Positions 16,056 through 25,610 of a stretch of DNA of 64,000 nt are shown here, in pieces (the stretch's first letter is position 1; each line of letters begins with the position of its first letter). Position numbers and translations under genes: made by a program. The notes below the pieces were generated by a model. That model was not told where the DNA came from. It was given only the letters and a program-made list of their open reading frames with translations, and searched no databases. Source of the stretch: an uncultured Paracoccaceae bacterium (GTDB lineage Bacteria > Pseudomonadota > Alphaproteobacteria > Rhodobacterales > Rhodobacteraceae); assembly GCA_947503775.1 (NCBI GenBank), contig CANNFE010000008.1:1-64000 (forward strand), read 5' to 3'.

Positions 16056-19000
16056 TTACTCGGCAGCGCGAAGCGGCGACGAGAGCGGCAACTCCTCTTG
16101 CGCTGGATCATCCGACTTAGGCTTCGCTGCATACTCGTCTTCCCAGATGATTTCAGGCGCCCGGACGCGGCTTGCCTCTTTCGACAGGGCCCAATCGCGG
16201 GCCGATCTGCTTGCGCCACCAAGAGAGGCCTTGCGCAAGCCCCAGGCGGCCCATTTGACATATGTCACGAACCAGACCCGCAAGGCGAGCATCGACGGCG
16301 TGAAGACCAGCGTCAGGACCGTTGCGATCCCAAGGCCAAAGACGACCGCCGTTGCAAGTTGCTTCCACCATAGCGCCGTCGGGCTGTCGACGGTGTAACC
16401 GCCGCCGATGAAATCGAGGCTCAGGCCGAACATCATCGGTGCAAGACCGGCCATCGTCGTGATCGTCGTCAGAAGCACGGGCCGGATGCGATCCTCTGCC
16501 GTGCGTGTGATCGCTTCGATCCGCGGCATGTATTTCTCGTATTCCTGATAGGTGTCGATCAGAACGATATTGTTGTTCACCACAATTCCCGCGAGTGCGA
16601 CGATCCCCGTGCCGGTCATGATGATCGAGAACGGCTGACCCATCACAAGCATCCCGATCAGGCAGCCTGTGGTCGAGAGCACGACGGCAAGCAGGACCAG
16701 AATGGCGTTATAGAACGAGTTGAACTGGGCCAGCAGGATGATGAACATCAGGCCAAGAGCGCCGGCAAAGGCGTTCATTAAAAACGCGCCGCTTTCGGCC
16801 TGTTCTTCCTGATCACCGGTCCATTCCCAACTGACGGATGACGGCAGCGCATCGGGATTGCCCTCAAGCCATTCCGTCAACACCGCGATCCGTTCGTTGG
16901 GATTGACCGGAACCGTGGTCAGATCGCCATCCCGGTCCGCTGCCTCGAGATCAGCAAGGCGCGCATCCGTCAGATAGTCCGTGATCAGGATACGTGCGCC
17001 GTCCTCCCGCTCGAGGATCGGGCCGGTCGGCGTCGATGTCGCGAGGGGATCCAGCACGCGGCCAATGGCGGCCGAGTCCTCACCGATCGTGAGGTTGATC
17101 AGGTTCTCCTCGACATCGGACTTGACGTCGTAATAACGCTCTTGGTCGATCCGGTCGATCTGGGCCAGTTTTGGAACCGGGGTTCGCGTGATGAAGTTCG
17201 ACAGCGGCACGAGACCCTCATTCGTGCGCACACGCAGGGTGTCGAGCGTGGAGAGGACCCGCGCCTCTGCCGGGAACCGGACGCGGATGTCGATCTCTTC
17301 ATCCGAGCTGTCCACACGCATCGTGTCGAGCAGGATACCGCGGGTGACAAGCTGAACCATCGCACCGACCGTGGCGACATCCGCCCCATAGCGCCCGGCC
17401 TTTTCGACATCGACGTCGATTTGCCAGTCGATACCGGGGAGAGGGAGGCTGTCTTCGATCAGGATGAGGCCCGGCGTTTGCTCGAACTGGTTGCGGGTGA
17501 TGCGGATGGCCTCGCGCAGCTCTTCGGTATTGTCGCCTGTGATGCGCAGGTGGACGGGCTTGCCGGAGGCGGGGCCGCCCTCGAGCGCCAGGATTTCAGC
17601 CTCGAACCCAGGGAGGTCAGCCAGCTGGCGGCTCAGTTCCTCGATGACGATATCGCCGTCAAGCTCGGGGCGGTCCGCCCGATCCTCCCAGGCAATCGTC
17701 TCGAACTGAACCTGACCGATCGTGTCGGCGGGCGACCCGCCGCCGGATGTGTCGGTGTTCAGGCCGCCGTCACCTGCAAACGAGAACGTGTTGATGACGC
17801 CGGGATGCGCCATCACGATCTCTTCGACCTCGCGCACCATCGCGTCTTTTTCAGTCAACGAGAGGTTTCCGCGAGCCCTGACATAGACCGTCGCCTGTTC
17901 GGGCTCGCTCTCGACGAAGAATTCGACGCCGTTATTGTTCGCAGCGAAATATCCGAAAACGCTGAAGACCAGAAAGGCGATCGCGCCGATCGATACGAGA
18001 GGCATGATCGCGTTTCCGGCAATGAAGTGGATCACGCGTCCAAAAAGGGACCTGCGATAGCCCGCCCGAATCTCGCGCGGGGCGCGCTCAAACTTGGCCG
18101 CACCGAGCGTCACCGAGGTGGCAAAGGCTCCGAAGAGGAACAGCGCAGCCCCGACCAGGCGGCCGACAATGGCAGGTGCCTCGGCGGGCAGGATGTAGGC
18201 AGGGTTCAGGACCTGCATGGCGCCGATGAAGATAATCATCATCGAAACCGGAACCAGCGCGGCGGACACGATCCACGGCACGCTACGCTTCAGAGCGTTC
18301 GACGCGTGTTCGAACAGGCCCGAGATGCGGCCGGTGACGCCGCCCATGACAGGCAGGTAGATCAGCGCGACGACAAGCGAGGCGGACAGAACGAAGATCA
18401 GCGTAACCGGCAACATGCCCATGAACTCACCTGGAACACCGGGCCAGAACAGCATGGGCAGGAAGGCGCAAAGGGTTGTGGCAGTAGAGGAGACAATCGG
18501 CCAGAACATCCGCTTGGCGGCCTCGACATAGGCGCGCATCGGGCCGGAGCCTTCGCTGATCCGCTTGTCGGCATATTCGACGACGACGATGGCGCCATCG
18601 ACGAGCATCCCGACGGCGAGGATCAGACCGAACATCACGATATTCGAGATCGAGATGCCCATAACCGCGAGCAGAGCGAAGCACAGTAGGAAGGATGTCG
18701 GGATCGCAAAACCGACCAGCAGGGCAGGGCGCGTGCCAAGGGCGGCCAGAACGACGATCATGACCAGCGCGATGGCGGTCAGAACGGATCCCTCAAGCTG
18801 GCGCACCATGGAGTCGACGGTTCGGCTTTGATCGTTCGATGTGCCGACCTGAATCGCGTCCTGAAGCTCTGCCGGCCATGTTTCCTGCTCTGCGGCGACC
18901 GTCTCCTTCACCAGTTCGGCCGTATCGATAAGGTTGAACCCCTTTCGCTTGACGATCTGCAGGGCGACCGTGTTCTCGCCATTGAACCGGGCCGTGCCGG

Positions 19001-19802
19001 CGCGATCTTCGAACGTCAGCTGGATTACGGCCAGATCGCCAAGCGTGATCACCCGGTCGCCATTCGTTTTGACCGGCAGATTGTAGACGTCCTGCGGTTC
19101 GTCAAAACTGGACGGGATCTTGACCGAGAATGTTCCTTGAGGGCTGTCGACCTCTCCGGCCGCGACCAGAAGGTTGTTGTTGGACACTACATTGATCAGC
19201 TCGCTCGCCGTCACGTTGTAGGCCTCAAGACGCAGCGGATCGATCGTCACCTCGAGCATCTCGTCGCGTTGACCGGCCAGGCCTGCCTCCAGAACCGCGT
19301 CGAGCCCTTCCAGGCTATCCTGAAGATCCTTGGCGACACGCACGAGGGTCCGCTCGGGCAGGGCGCCTGTCAGATTGACGATGATGATCGGGAATTCCGA
19401 GAAGTTGATCTCGGTGATCGAATACTGCTCGGCGCCGTCCGGAAAGTCGGCTTCGGCGTTGTTCATGGCATCCCGGACATCGGCCATGATTCTGGTCTTG
19501 TCCCAGCCGAATTCAAACTCAAGACCGATTCCGGCAAATCCTTCCGATGCGGTCGCCGTCATCTCCTTGAGACCGTCGAGATCGGCAAGCTCGGTCTCCA
19601 TCGGTTTGACCAGCAGCTTTTCGGAATCCTCTGCCGAGATGCCGGGGAACGGCACCGACACGAAGAGGGCGGGGATTTCGATATCCGGCTCACCTTCCTT
19701 GGGCAGCGACCAGTAGGAGTATCCCCCGACCACCAGCGAGAGGACGATGAACGCAATGATCATCCGAGCGCGCGATGCAGCCCAATCGACGACGCCTGTC
19801 AT
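16056..19802 (-). CDS. RND efflux permease (AcrB/HAE1-like), unusually long
   Basis: A 1248-residue inner-membrane proton-driven exporter. The N-terminal helix (ARMIIAFIVLSLVVGGYSYW), pore-domain repeats and a second helix cluster (LGLMFIILLAQFNSFYNAILVL onwards) follow the usual RND two-fold plan. It is about 200 residues longer than typical AcrB-like proteins. Extra length includes a hydrophobic insert near residues 500-565 (WIVSAALVPVSMMIIFIGAM and a second stretch) between the two halves, and a long C-terminal cytoplasmic tail. It starts at ATG 19802, overlapping the adaptor gene by four bases, so the two are coupled. No outer-membrane channel gene is next to it. Confidence 0.94.
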   Translation of the reverse strand: MTGVVDWAASRARMIIAFIVLSLVVGGYSYWSLPKEGEPDIEIPALFVSVPFPGISAEDSEKLLVKPMETELADLDGLKEMTATASEGFAGIGLEFEFGWDKTRIMADVRDAMNNAEADFPDGAEQYSITEINFSEFPIIIVNLTGALPERTLVRVAKDLQDSLEGLDAVLEAGLAGQRDEMLEVTIDPLRLEAYNVTASELINVVSNNNLLVAAGEVDSPQGTFSVKIPSSFDEPQDVYNLPVKTNGDRVITLGDLAVIQLTFEDRAGTARFNGENTVALQIVKRKGFNLIDTAELVKETVAAEQETWPAELQDAIQVGTSNDQSRTVDSMVRQLEGSVLTAIALVMIVVLAALGTRPALLVGFAIPTSFLLCFALLAVMGISISNIVMFGLILAVGMLVDGAIVVVEYADKRISEGSGPMRAYVEAAKRMFWPIVSSTATTLCAFLPMLFWPGVPGEFMGMLPVTLIFVLSASLVVALIYLPVMGGVTGRISGLFEHASNALKRSVPWIVSAALVPVSMMIIFIGAMQVLNPAYILPAEAPAIVGRLVGAALFLFGAFATSVTLGAAKFERAPREIRAGYRRSLFGRVIHFIAGNAIMPLVSIGAIAFLVFSVFGYFAANNNGVEFFVESEPEQATVYVRARGNLSLTEKDAMVREVEEIVMAHPGVINTFSFAGDGGLNTDTSGGGSPADTIGQVQFETIAWEDRADRPELDGDIVIEELSRQLADLPGFEAEILALEGGPASGKPVHLRITGDNTEELREAIRITRNQFEQTPGLILIEDSLPLPGIDWQIDVDVEKAGRYGADVATVGAMVQLVTRGILLDTMRVDSSDEEIDIRVRFPAEARVLSTLDTLRVRTNEGLVPLSNFITRTPVPKLAQIDRIDQERYYDVKSDVEENLINLTIGEDSAAIGRVLDPLATSTPTGPILEREDGARILITDYLTDARLADLEAADRDGDLTTVPVNPNERIAVLTEWLEGNPDALPSSVSWEWTGDQEEQAESGAFLMNAFAGALGLMFIILLAQFNSFYNAILVLLAVVLSTTGCLIGMLVMGQPFSIIMTGTGIVALAGIVVNNNIVLIDTYQEYEKYMPRIEAITRTAEDRIRPVLLTTITTMAGLAPMMFGLSLDFIGGGYTVDSPTALWWKQLATAVVFGLGIATVLTLVFTPSMLALRVWFVTYVKWAAWGLRKASLGGASRSARDWALSKEASRVRAPEIIWEDEYAAKPKSDDPAQEELPLSSPLRAAE

Positions 19803-21079
19803 TGGTTGGTCTCCTCTGGGGGATCCTCAGCGGTCTGAAGTCTCGCAGGTGTCACGCTATCGGATGCGCCATCGGCCTGACGATAGGTCACCGTGACCGG
19901 TACGCCATCAACCACGAATTCCTGTCCGACAACGATAATGTCGGTCTGAGCGTCAAGGCCGGAGACCCATACTCCGTTAATCGTGTCACGGATCAGAGTG
20001 ATGGGCTTGAAGAGCGCGGTGTCATCGTCAGAGACGATCCGCAGACCCAGCACGCCTTCGTCGTTCAGCGTCATCGCAGATTGCGGCACAAGATGCGCGG
20101 ATACCCCATCGGATTGGACGACAATCTCGGCGGTCTGACCGTCGCGGATCGACAGATCCTCGTTATCGACATTGACCTCGACGCGGAAGGTGCGCGTCGT
20201 CTCGTCGGCAGAGCGGCTGATGAAGGTCACATCGCCTGCAACCTGCCGCCCCGAGGCAAGGCGCGCCCCGGCGGAGGCGCCAACCTCGATGCGGCTCACT
20301 TCGGTTTCAGGAACGAAGCCGACCAGCTTGATTGGATTGAGCTGGATGATCGTTGCGCAGGTCGATCCGGGCTGCAAAAGCGATCCCCGCTCGGCGGTGT
20401 CGGTCTCGAGAAGGCCGGCAAAGGGCGCACGGATACTGAGCCGTTCAATATCCTTTTCGGCCGCGGCAACAGCGGCTTCGGCGGACTCGATCGAGGATTG
20501 GGCAGCAGACACACCCGCATCAGCCGCGCGAAGCCCCGCTTCGGCGGATTCGTAGGCCGCTTGAGCAGAGGCGACACGGGTATCGGACGCAAAGCCGCCT
20601 TCGCTCAGCCGCTCGGCCGCGTTCAGCTCGATCTGCGCTTCGCCGATCCGCGCCTCCGCTTCCGACAGTCGCGCCTCGGCTTCGGGCACGCGAGTTCGGG
20701 CCTCGGTCAAGCGAGCTCTGGCCTCCGCAAGCGATGCTTCACGGGTTCCGGGATCCAGTTGGCACAATAGCTGATCTTCGTCGACCAGCGCGCCCTTGCG
20801 AAGCGGCTCGGACAGAACCAGTCCTGAAATCTCGGCTTGCACGATCACATCGCGGATGGCTTCCGTCTCGCCTCGGATCAAAAGACCGTCGTCGACCGTC
20901 CGAGCCTCCGATTGCAACGCTACAACGCTGACGCGGCGCACTTCATCTTCGATATCGACCGTCTCTTCGGTGCTGCCCGTCGCGGCCTGAGCGAAGGCCA
21001 GGAGCGCCTCTCTTTCAAAGACGAGCAGATAGAGGAAAGCTGTCACCACCGCCGCGGTTATCAGGGAAAAAAGTCTCAT
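19799..21079 (-). CDS. RND efflux periplasmic adaptor (membrane fusion protein)
   Basis: A 426-residue adaptor with an N-terminal membrane anchor (LITAAVVTAFLYLLVF), a lipoyl half-motif (VQAEISGLVLSEPLRKGALVDEDQLLCQLD), a long alanine and glutamate-rich coiled-coil hairpin (about residues 115-225, with EAEARLSEAEARIGEAQ), the second lipoyl half (LSIRAPFAGLLETDTAERGSLLQPG) and a beta-barrel domain. It bridges the permease to an outer-membrane channel. It is first in the operon; an operator-like repeat lies about 90 bases upstream. Confidence 0.94.
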   Translation of the reverse strand: MRLFSLITAAVVTAFLYLLVFEREALLAFAQAATGSTEETVDIEDEVRRVSVVALQSEARTVDDGLLIRGETEAIRDVIVQAEISGLVLSEPLRKGALVDEDQLLCQLDPGTREASLAEARARLTEARTRVPEAEARLSEAEARIGEAQIELNAAERLSEGGFASDTRVASAQAAYESAEAGLRAADAGVSAAQSSIESAEAAVAAAEKDIERLSIRAPFAGLLETDTAERGSLLQPGSTCATIIQLNPIKLVGFVPETEVSRIEVGASAGARLASGRQVAGDVTFISRSADETTRTFRVEVNVDNEDLSIRDGQTAEIVVQSDGVSAHLVPQSAMTLNDEGVLGLRIVSDDDTALFKPITLIRDTINGVWVSGLDAQTDIIVVGQEFVVDGVPVTVTYRQADGASDSVTPARLQTAEDPPEETNQ

Positions 21080-21164
21080 CTTGATGCCTTCGCAATCATC
21101 ATCCGCACAATCTAAACCGAATTAACATATCGGGATCGGCATGTGCGATATAAGACCTATACCC

Positions 21165-21182
21165 CTGAACTGACCAGTTCAG
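21165..21182. promoter_or_regulatory. Perfect inverted repeat upstream of the RND operon, TetR-type operator candidate
   Basis: CTGAACTG-AC-CAGTTCAG: two perfect eight-base arms with a two-base centre, which fits the geometry of TetR/AcrR-family operators. It is 86 bases before the adaptor start, where it could overlap the promoter of the leftward operon, and about 150 bases before the rightward yfgM-like gene. No TetR gene is present in the window. Confidence 0.5.
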
Positions 21183-21333
21183 ACTAAAATAAATATGCGG
21201 ATCTGCAAGAATTTGCTGTCAGGCTTGCCGCGTCTGCCAAAGCTGTAAGCGGTCTTGGCTTTCCGATACGCTTCAAGATAAGGCTGTCGCGACAGAACTT
21301 CGGGGCCAAAAAAACGATGGGAAAGGGCGCCTT

Positions 21334-21987
21334 TTGAGCAACAACGACAGTTTCATCGACGAAGTCAGCGAGGAGATCCGGCGCGACCGTCTTTTCGCGC
21401 TTCTGCGCCGCTATGGCTGGATTGCCGGTCTGGTCGTCGTCGCCATCGTCGGCGCGGCGGCCTTCGTCGAGGTGAGATCTGCCCAATCTCAGGCCCGGGC
21501 GCAGGCGCTTGGGGATTCTCTTTTCGACGTGCTGGAAACGCCCGATGCCACGCCGGACCAAATCGCAGCGATCGAGGCGGACGAGCGCGGCAGACCGATC
21601 ACCGCACTGGTCGAGGCCGCGCTTGCGCTTGAGGCAGAGGATGCGCTTGCCATGCGCGTGGCGCTCGACAGTCTGGCGATCGACGAGGATGCGCCGGATA
21701 TCTATCGCACACTGGCTGAGCTCAAGAACGCGATGCTGGCCGAACCCGGTCCGGATCGTCGCGCCGCGCTGTCAGCGCTCGCTCAGCCGGGGCAGCCCTT
21801 CCGTCTGCTGGCCGCTGAACAATTGGCCTACCAAGATGTCACCGATGGCGAGACGGAGGCAGCGATTATCGGGTTCGGAGCCATCTTGCAGGACGCTGAA
21901 GCCACGCAAAGCTTGCAGAGCCGCGCCAGAGCGATGATTGTCGCACTTGGCGGAAATCCCGAAGATTTTCCCGGCGCCGGTCAGTGA
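21334..21987 (+). CDS. YfgM-like tetratricopeptide membrane protein
   Basis: A 217-residue protein starting at TTG 21334 (MSNNDSFIDEVSEEIRRDRLFALLRRYG), with one N-terminal helix (WIAGLVVVAIVGAAAFVEV) and a periplasmic TPR-like region (for example AALSALAQPGQPFRLLAAEQLAY). It matches the layout of YfgM/TPR_21 proteins, which associate with the SecYEG-PpiD export site in enterobacteria. The synteny yfgM-bamB-der seen here is the same as in many proteobacteria and supports the call. No ATG is available near the start. Confidence 0.88.
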   Translation: MSNNDSFIDEVSEEIRRDRLFALLRRYGWIAGLVVVAIVGAAAFVEVRSAQSQARAQALGDSLFDVLETPDATPDQIAAIEADERGRPITALVEAALALEAEDALAMRVALDSLAIDEDAPDIYRTLAELKNAMLAEPGPDRRAALSALAQPGQPFRLLAAEQLAYQDVTDGETEAAIIGFGAILQDAEATQSLQSRARAMIVALGGNPEDFPGAGQ

Positions 21988-22024
21988 ACCGGACAAGACG
22001 AGAACGAGGCAGGAAGGCAGCATC

Positions 22025-23341
22025 GTGATATCAAGATCCCTCATCGCCGGCATGCTGTCGCTGGCCATCGTGGCAGGCTGCACGGAACGCGAGGTCGTGT
22101 TGCCTGGCGAGCGTCTGGACCTCAGGGCCGATACTGCGGTTGCAGCCGCTGAGCAGACCAATCGCGCCGTGCCGCTGACGCTTCCGGCGCCGCGCGTCAA
22201 CGCGGTATGGACCCACCGCAACGGATCGCCCCGGCACCGGATCGTGCATCCGGCGCTGGGCGCGCAACTGACGCAGGTTTTTTCGACCGGGATCGGGGCC
22301 GGGGACAGCCGAAGAGCCCGGATCACCGCAGATCCGGTTGTTTCGGGTGGGCGGGTCTTCACGCTCGATGCCAGCTCGCAGGTGAGCGCGGTTTCCGCCG
22401 CGGGCGGCTTGCTCTGGAGCCGCGATCTGACGCCGCCTCTCGACCGAACGCGCGATGCGTCGGGCGGCGGTCTTGCCGTGCAGGGCAATCGGCTTTTCGT
22501 GACCACGGGCTTCGGAGAGCTCACGGCTCTTGATGTGGCCACTGGGCAGGTCCAGTGGGTTCAGGAACTCAATGCTCCCGGAGGCTCGGCGCCGACGGTC
22601 GTGGACGATCTCGTTTATGTCGCTGCGCGTGACAGCCGCGCCTGGGCGGTCGAAGTCGAGACCGGGCGTGTGCGCTACACGATGAGCGGGGCGCCATCCC
22701 TAGCCAATTTCGCGGGCGGCGCGGGTGTCGCTGTCGAGGAGGATCTGGCAATCTTTCCATTCCCCTCGCGCGAAGTCATGGCCACGTTCCGCAAGGGCGG
22801 GCTGCGCCGGTGGACCACCAGCGTTCCCGGAGAGCGGCTTGGTTTTGCCGCCGCGCGGGCGGTCACGGATATCTCGGGCGATCCGGTGATCGATGGCGAT
22901 CGTGTCTATGTCGGAAATCATGGCGGCCGGCTCGTTGCGCTTGATCTGGGATCGGGTGACCGGATCTGGACGGCCACCGAAGGCGCGTTGAGCCCGGTCT
23001 GGCCGACGGGCGGATCGGTCTTTCTGATCAACGATCTGGGAGAGCTTCTTCGTCTGGACGACCGCGATGGAAGCCGCATCTGGGCCGTCGATCTTCCCAC
23101 CAGCATCGACCGGCGGTTTCGCGGGCGCAACAAACGGATCATCGCCCATTACGGTCCGGTTCTGGCGGGCGGGCGCCTGATCGTGGCGTCGTCGGACGGG
23201 CTGTTGCGCAGTTTCAATCCGGTGACGGGGGCGCTGATCGGGACCGTACCGCTTCCCGGCGGGGCGGCCACCCATCCGGTCGTGGCGGGGCAAACGCTTT
23301 ATGTGGTGAACAAGAACGGGCAGCTTCTGGCTTTTCGTTGA
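22025..23341 (+). CDS. bamB: Outer-membrane assembly lipoprotein BamB (PQQ-like beta propeller)
   Basis: A 438-residue lipoprotein of the BAM complex that helps insert beta-barrel proteins in the outer membrane. The signal peptide ends in a lipobox (LAIVAGC, acylated cysteine about residue 19). Seven or eight PQQ-type propeller blades follow, with motifs such as ALDVATGQVQWVQEL, ALDLGSGDRIWTATEGAL and RLDDRDGSRIWAVDL. I choose the GTG at 22025 because of the AGGAAGG ribosome site and the lipoprotein signal. It begins 37 bases after the yfgM-like gene. Confidence 0.93.
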   Translation: MISRSLIAGMLSLAIVAGCTEREVVLPGERLDLRADTAVAAAEQTNRAVPLTLPAPRVNAVWTHRNGSPRHRIVHPALGAQLTQVFSTGIGAGDSRRARITADPVVSGGRVFTLDASSQVSAVSAAGGLLWSRDLTPPLDRTRDASGGGLAVQGNRLFVTTGFGELTALDVATGQVQWVQELNAPGGSAPTVVDDLVYVAARDSRAWAVEVETGRVRYTMSGAPSLANFAGGAGVAVEEDLAIFPFPSREVMATFRKGGLRRWTTSVPGERLGFAAARAVTDISGDPVIDGDRVYVGNHGGRLVALDLGSGDRIWTATEGALSPVWPTGGSVFLINDLGELLRLDDRDGSRIWAVDLPTSIDRRFRGRNKRIIAHYGPVLAGGRLIVASSDGLLRSFNPVTGALIGTVPLPGGAATHPVVAGQTLYVVNKNGQLLAFR

Positions 23342-23390
23342 GCCGCGCATGGTGTAGGCGCCCTCTTTGATCTTCCGAAAGGCGACCAGG

Positions 23391-24836
23391 ATGTCGTTCA
23401 CGCTTGCCATTGTGGGTCGGCCCAATGTGGGCAAATCTACCCTCTTCAACCGTCTTGTGGGCAAGCGGCTTGCTTTGGTCGACGACCAGCCGGGCGTGAC
23501 ACGCGATCTGCGCGAAGGGGCGGCGCGTCTGGGCGATCTGCGCTTTACGGTGATCGACACTGCGGGCCTTGAAGAGGCGACGGATGAAAGCCTTCAGGGC
23601 CGCATGCGCAAGCTGACCGAGCGCGCGGTCGAGATGGCCGATGTCTGCCTTTTCATGATCGATGCGCGCGCCGGAGTTCTGCCTGCGGACCGGACCTTTG
23701 CCGAGATCCTGCGGCGCAAGTCGGCCAAGGTGATCCTGGGAGCGAACAAGGCCGAAGGGCGCGCCGCCGAAGCGGGGCTGCTCGAGGCGTTTGAACTGGG
23801 TCTGGGGGAGCCAATTGCCCTGTCTGCCGAGCATGGCGAGGGGATGGCCGAGCTTTTGGCGGTCCTGGCGCCGCTGGTTGACGAGATGGCCGCAGATCAG
23901 GTCGAGCCGGATGTCGACGTCACCGTTGAAGAAGGCGAGATCGAGGATGCGACGCCGACGGCCTTCAAGCCGCTTCAGATCGCCGTGGTCGGGCGACCCA
24001 ATGCGGGAAAGTCGACGCTTATCAACAAGGTCCTGGGCGAGGATCGTCTACTGACCGGACCGGAGGCGGGGATCACGCGGGATGCGATTTCGGTCGCGCT
24101 CGACTGGGACGGCACGCCGGTGCGCATTTTTGACACGGCGGGGATGCGCAAGAAGGCGAAGGTGCAGGACAAGCTTGAGAAGCTTAGCGTCTCTGACGGG
24201 CTGCGCGCAGTGAAGTTTGCCGAGGTTGTTGTCGTACTCCTCGACGTGGAAATACCCTTTGAGCAACAGGACTTGCGGATCGCCGACTTGGCCGAGCGCG
24301 AGGGGCGCGCGGTTGTCGTCGCCGTCAACAAATGGGATCTCGAGGACGAGCGGCAGGCCAAGCTCAAGGAGCTCAAGGAAGAGTTCGAGCGACTTTTGCC
24401 GCAGCTTCGCGGCGCGCCCTTGGTCACCGTGTCAGCCAAAACGGGGCGCGGGCTCGACCGGCTGCGCGAGGCGATCGTGAAGGCTCATGAGGTCTGGAAC
24501 CGGCGGGTGACAACCTCAGAGCTGAACCGGTGGCTGACCGGGATGATCGAAATGCATCCGCCACCTGCGCCAGCGGGGCGGCGGATCAAGCTACGCTATG
24601 CCACCCAGGTCAAGACGCGCCCGCCGGGCTTTGTCGTCATGTGCTCGGCCCCTGACAAGCTGCCCGAGAGCTATTCTCGATATCTAATCAATGGGTTGCG
24701 CGAGGATTTTGATATGCCGGGCACACCGATCCGGCTGACGATGAGATCACAGGCCGACAAAAACCCTTACAAGGGAAAGACGAAATCGACGCCGTCCCGG
24801 CTTAGGAAACATCTGGGGAAACCGCCCCTGAAGTGA
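23391..24836 (+). CDS. der: Ribosome biogenesis GTPase Der
   Basis: A 481-residue double-GTPase required for 50S subunit assembly. The first G domain has GRPNVGKST (P-loop, near residue 8) and DTAGLEEA; the second has GRPNAGKST (near residue 205), [10 protein letters not shown] and NKWDLED. A C-terminal KH-like domain contains [21 protein letters not shown]. The ATG at 23391 follows GACCAGG. Its last 35 bases overlap the convergent TspO-like gene. Confidence 0.97.
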   Translation: MSFTLAIVGRPNVGKSTLFNRLVGKRLALVDDQPGVTRDLREGAARLGDLRFTVIDTAGLEEATDESLQGRMRKLTERAVEMADVCLFMIDARAGVLPADRTFAEILRRKSAKVILGANKAEGRAAEAGLLEAFELGLGEPIALSAEHGEGMAELLAVLAPLVDEMAADQVEPDVDVTVEEGEIEDATPTAFKPLQIAVVGRPNAGKSTLINKVLGEDRLLTGPEAGITRDAISVALDWDGTPVRIFDTAGMRKKAKVQDKLEKLSVSDGLRAVKFAEVVVVLLDVEIPFEQQDLRIADLAEREGRAVVVAVNKWDLEDERQAKLKELKEEFERLLPQLRGAPLVTVSAKTGRGLDRLREAIVKAHEVWNRRVTTSELNRWLTGMIEMHPPPAPAGRRIKLRYATQVKTRPPGFVVMCSAPDKLPESYSRYLINGLREDFDMPGTPIRLTMRSQADKNPYKGKTKSTPSRLRKHLGKPPLK

Positions 24837-25533
24837 GCCCCCCGCGAACTGCGAGCGCTGCGAGGATGGCGACGCCTGTCGCGGCGGCTGCGGAGATCCC
24901 GAGATTGCTCGCCCCGTTGGCCACGATGATACCGATGAGCGCCCATGCGATCGCGGCTGGATATGTCACGGTCCCGGGCCGCTGAAGCAAGATCGACACC
25001 CCCACGATGAGAGCGCCAACGATCCCGATATAGGCCCAGCCGATCTGATCCGTCACGATCCCGTATCCCGCGCCGAAAGAGGCGAGCGAGACGAAGCTGG
25101 CTGCGGTCAGCCAGCCTGCGTAAAGGCCAATCGGCGCGGCAAGCCACCAGCGATCCCGGCGCGGCGACGCCAGCACGGCCCAAAGCGCCGTGACGAGCAT
25201 GATCCAGATCAGGATCGTTGCCGCCTCGGCGCTGATGAGCGCGATGGCCAGCCAGGGCGTTCCGGCGGCAAGGCTCAGGATCAGGGGCAGGCGCGCCCGG
25301 TCCCAGTCGTCGTCGCTCGCGCGTTTCCACAGCCCGAACACGGCGGACACCACAAGCCATCCATAGATGAGCCCCCAGATCGAGAAGGCCCAACCGACCG
25401 GCTGGATCGGAGGATCGACCTGCGGGATCGGGAACTGATCCGCCGAAAAACCCGAAAACGGATCCGAGAAAAAGGGCGAAAGTGCGAATGTGAGTGTCAA
25501 GAGGGCCGTTGCCCAGGCTTTCCATTTGCTCAT
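24802..25533 (-). CDS. TspO/MBR-family-like tryptophan-rich membrane protein
   Basis: A 243-residue membrane protein with seven or so hydrophobic segments. It contains the TspO-like sequence [25 protein letters not shown] and many tryptophans, and [22 protein letters not shown] resembles the later TspO helix pair. It is longer than classical TspO (about 160 residues) and belongs to the larger tryptophan-rich group whose role is not established. It lies alone, converging with der and divergent from the DUF2235 gene. Confidence 0.75.
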   Translation of the reverse strand: MSKWKAWATALLTLTFALSPFFSDPFSGFSADQFPIPQVDPPIQPVGWAFSIWGLIYGWLVVSAVFGLWKRASDDDWDRARLPLILSLAAGTPWLAIALISAEAATILIWIMLVTALWAVLASPRRDRWWLAAPIGLYAGWLTAASFVSLASFGAGYGIVTDQIGWAYIGIVGALIVGVSILLQRPGTVTYPAAIAWALIGIIVANGASNLGISAAAATGVAILAALAVRGGLTSGAVSPDVS

Positions 25534-25610
25534 GCGCAGGGATATGTATCAGTGAAAGAGTAAAGAAACCCTGACTTTACCGGACGTATTGCAATCGGCA
25601 GAGTATCGCC

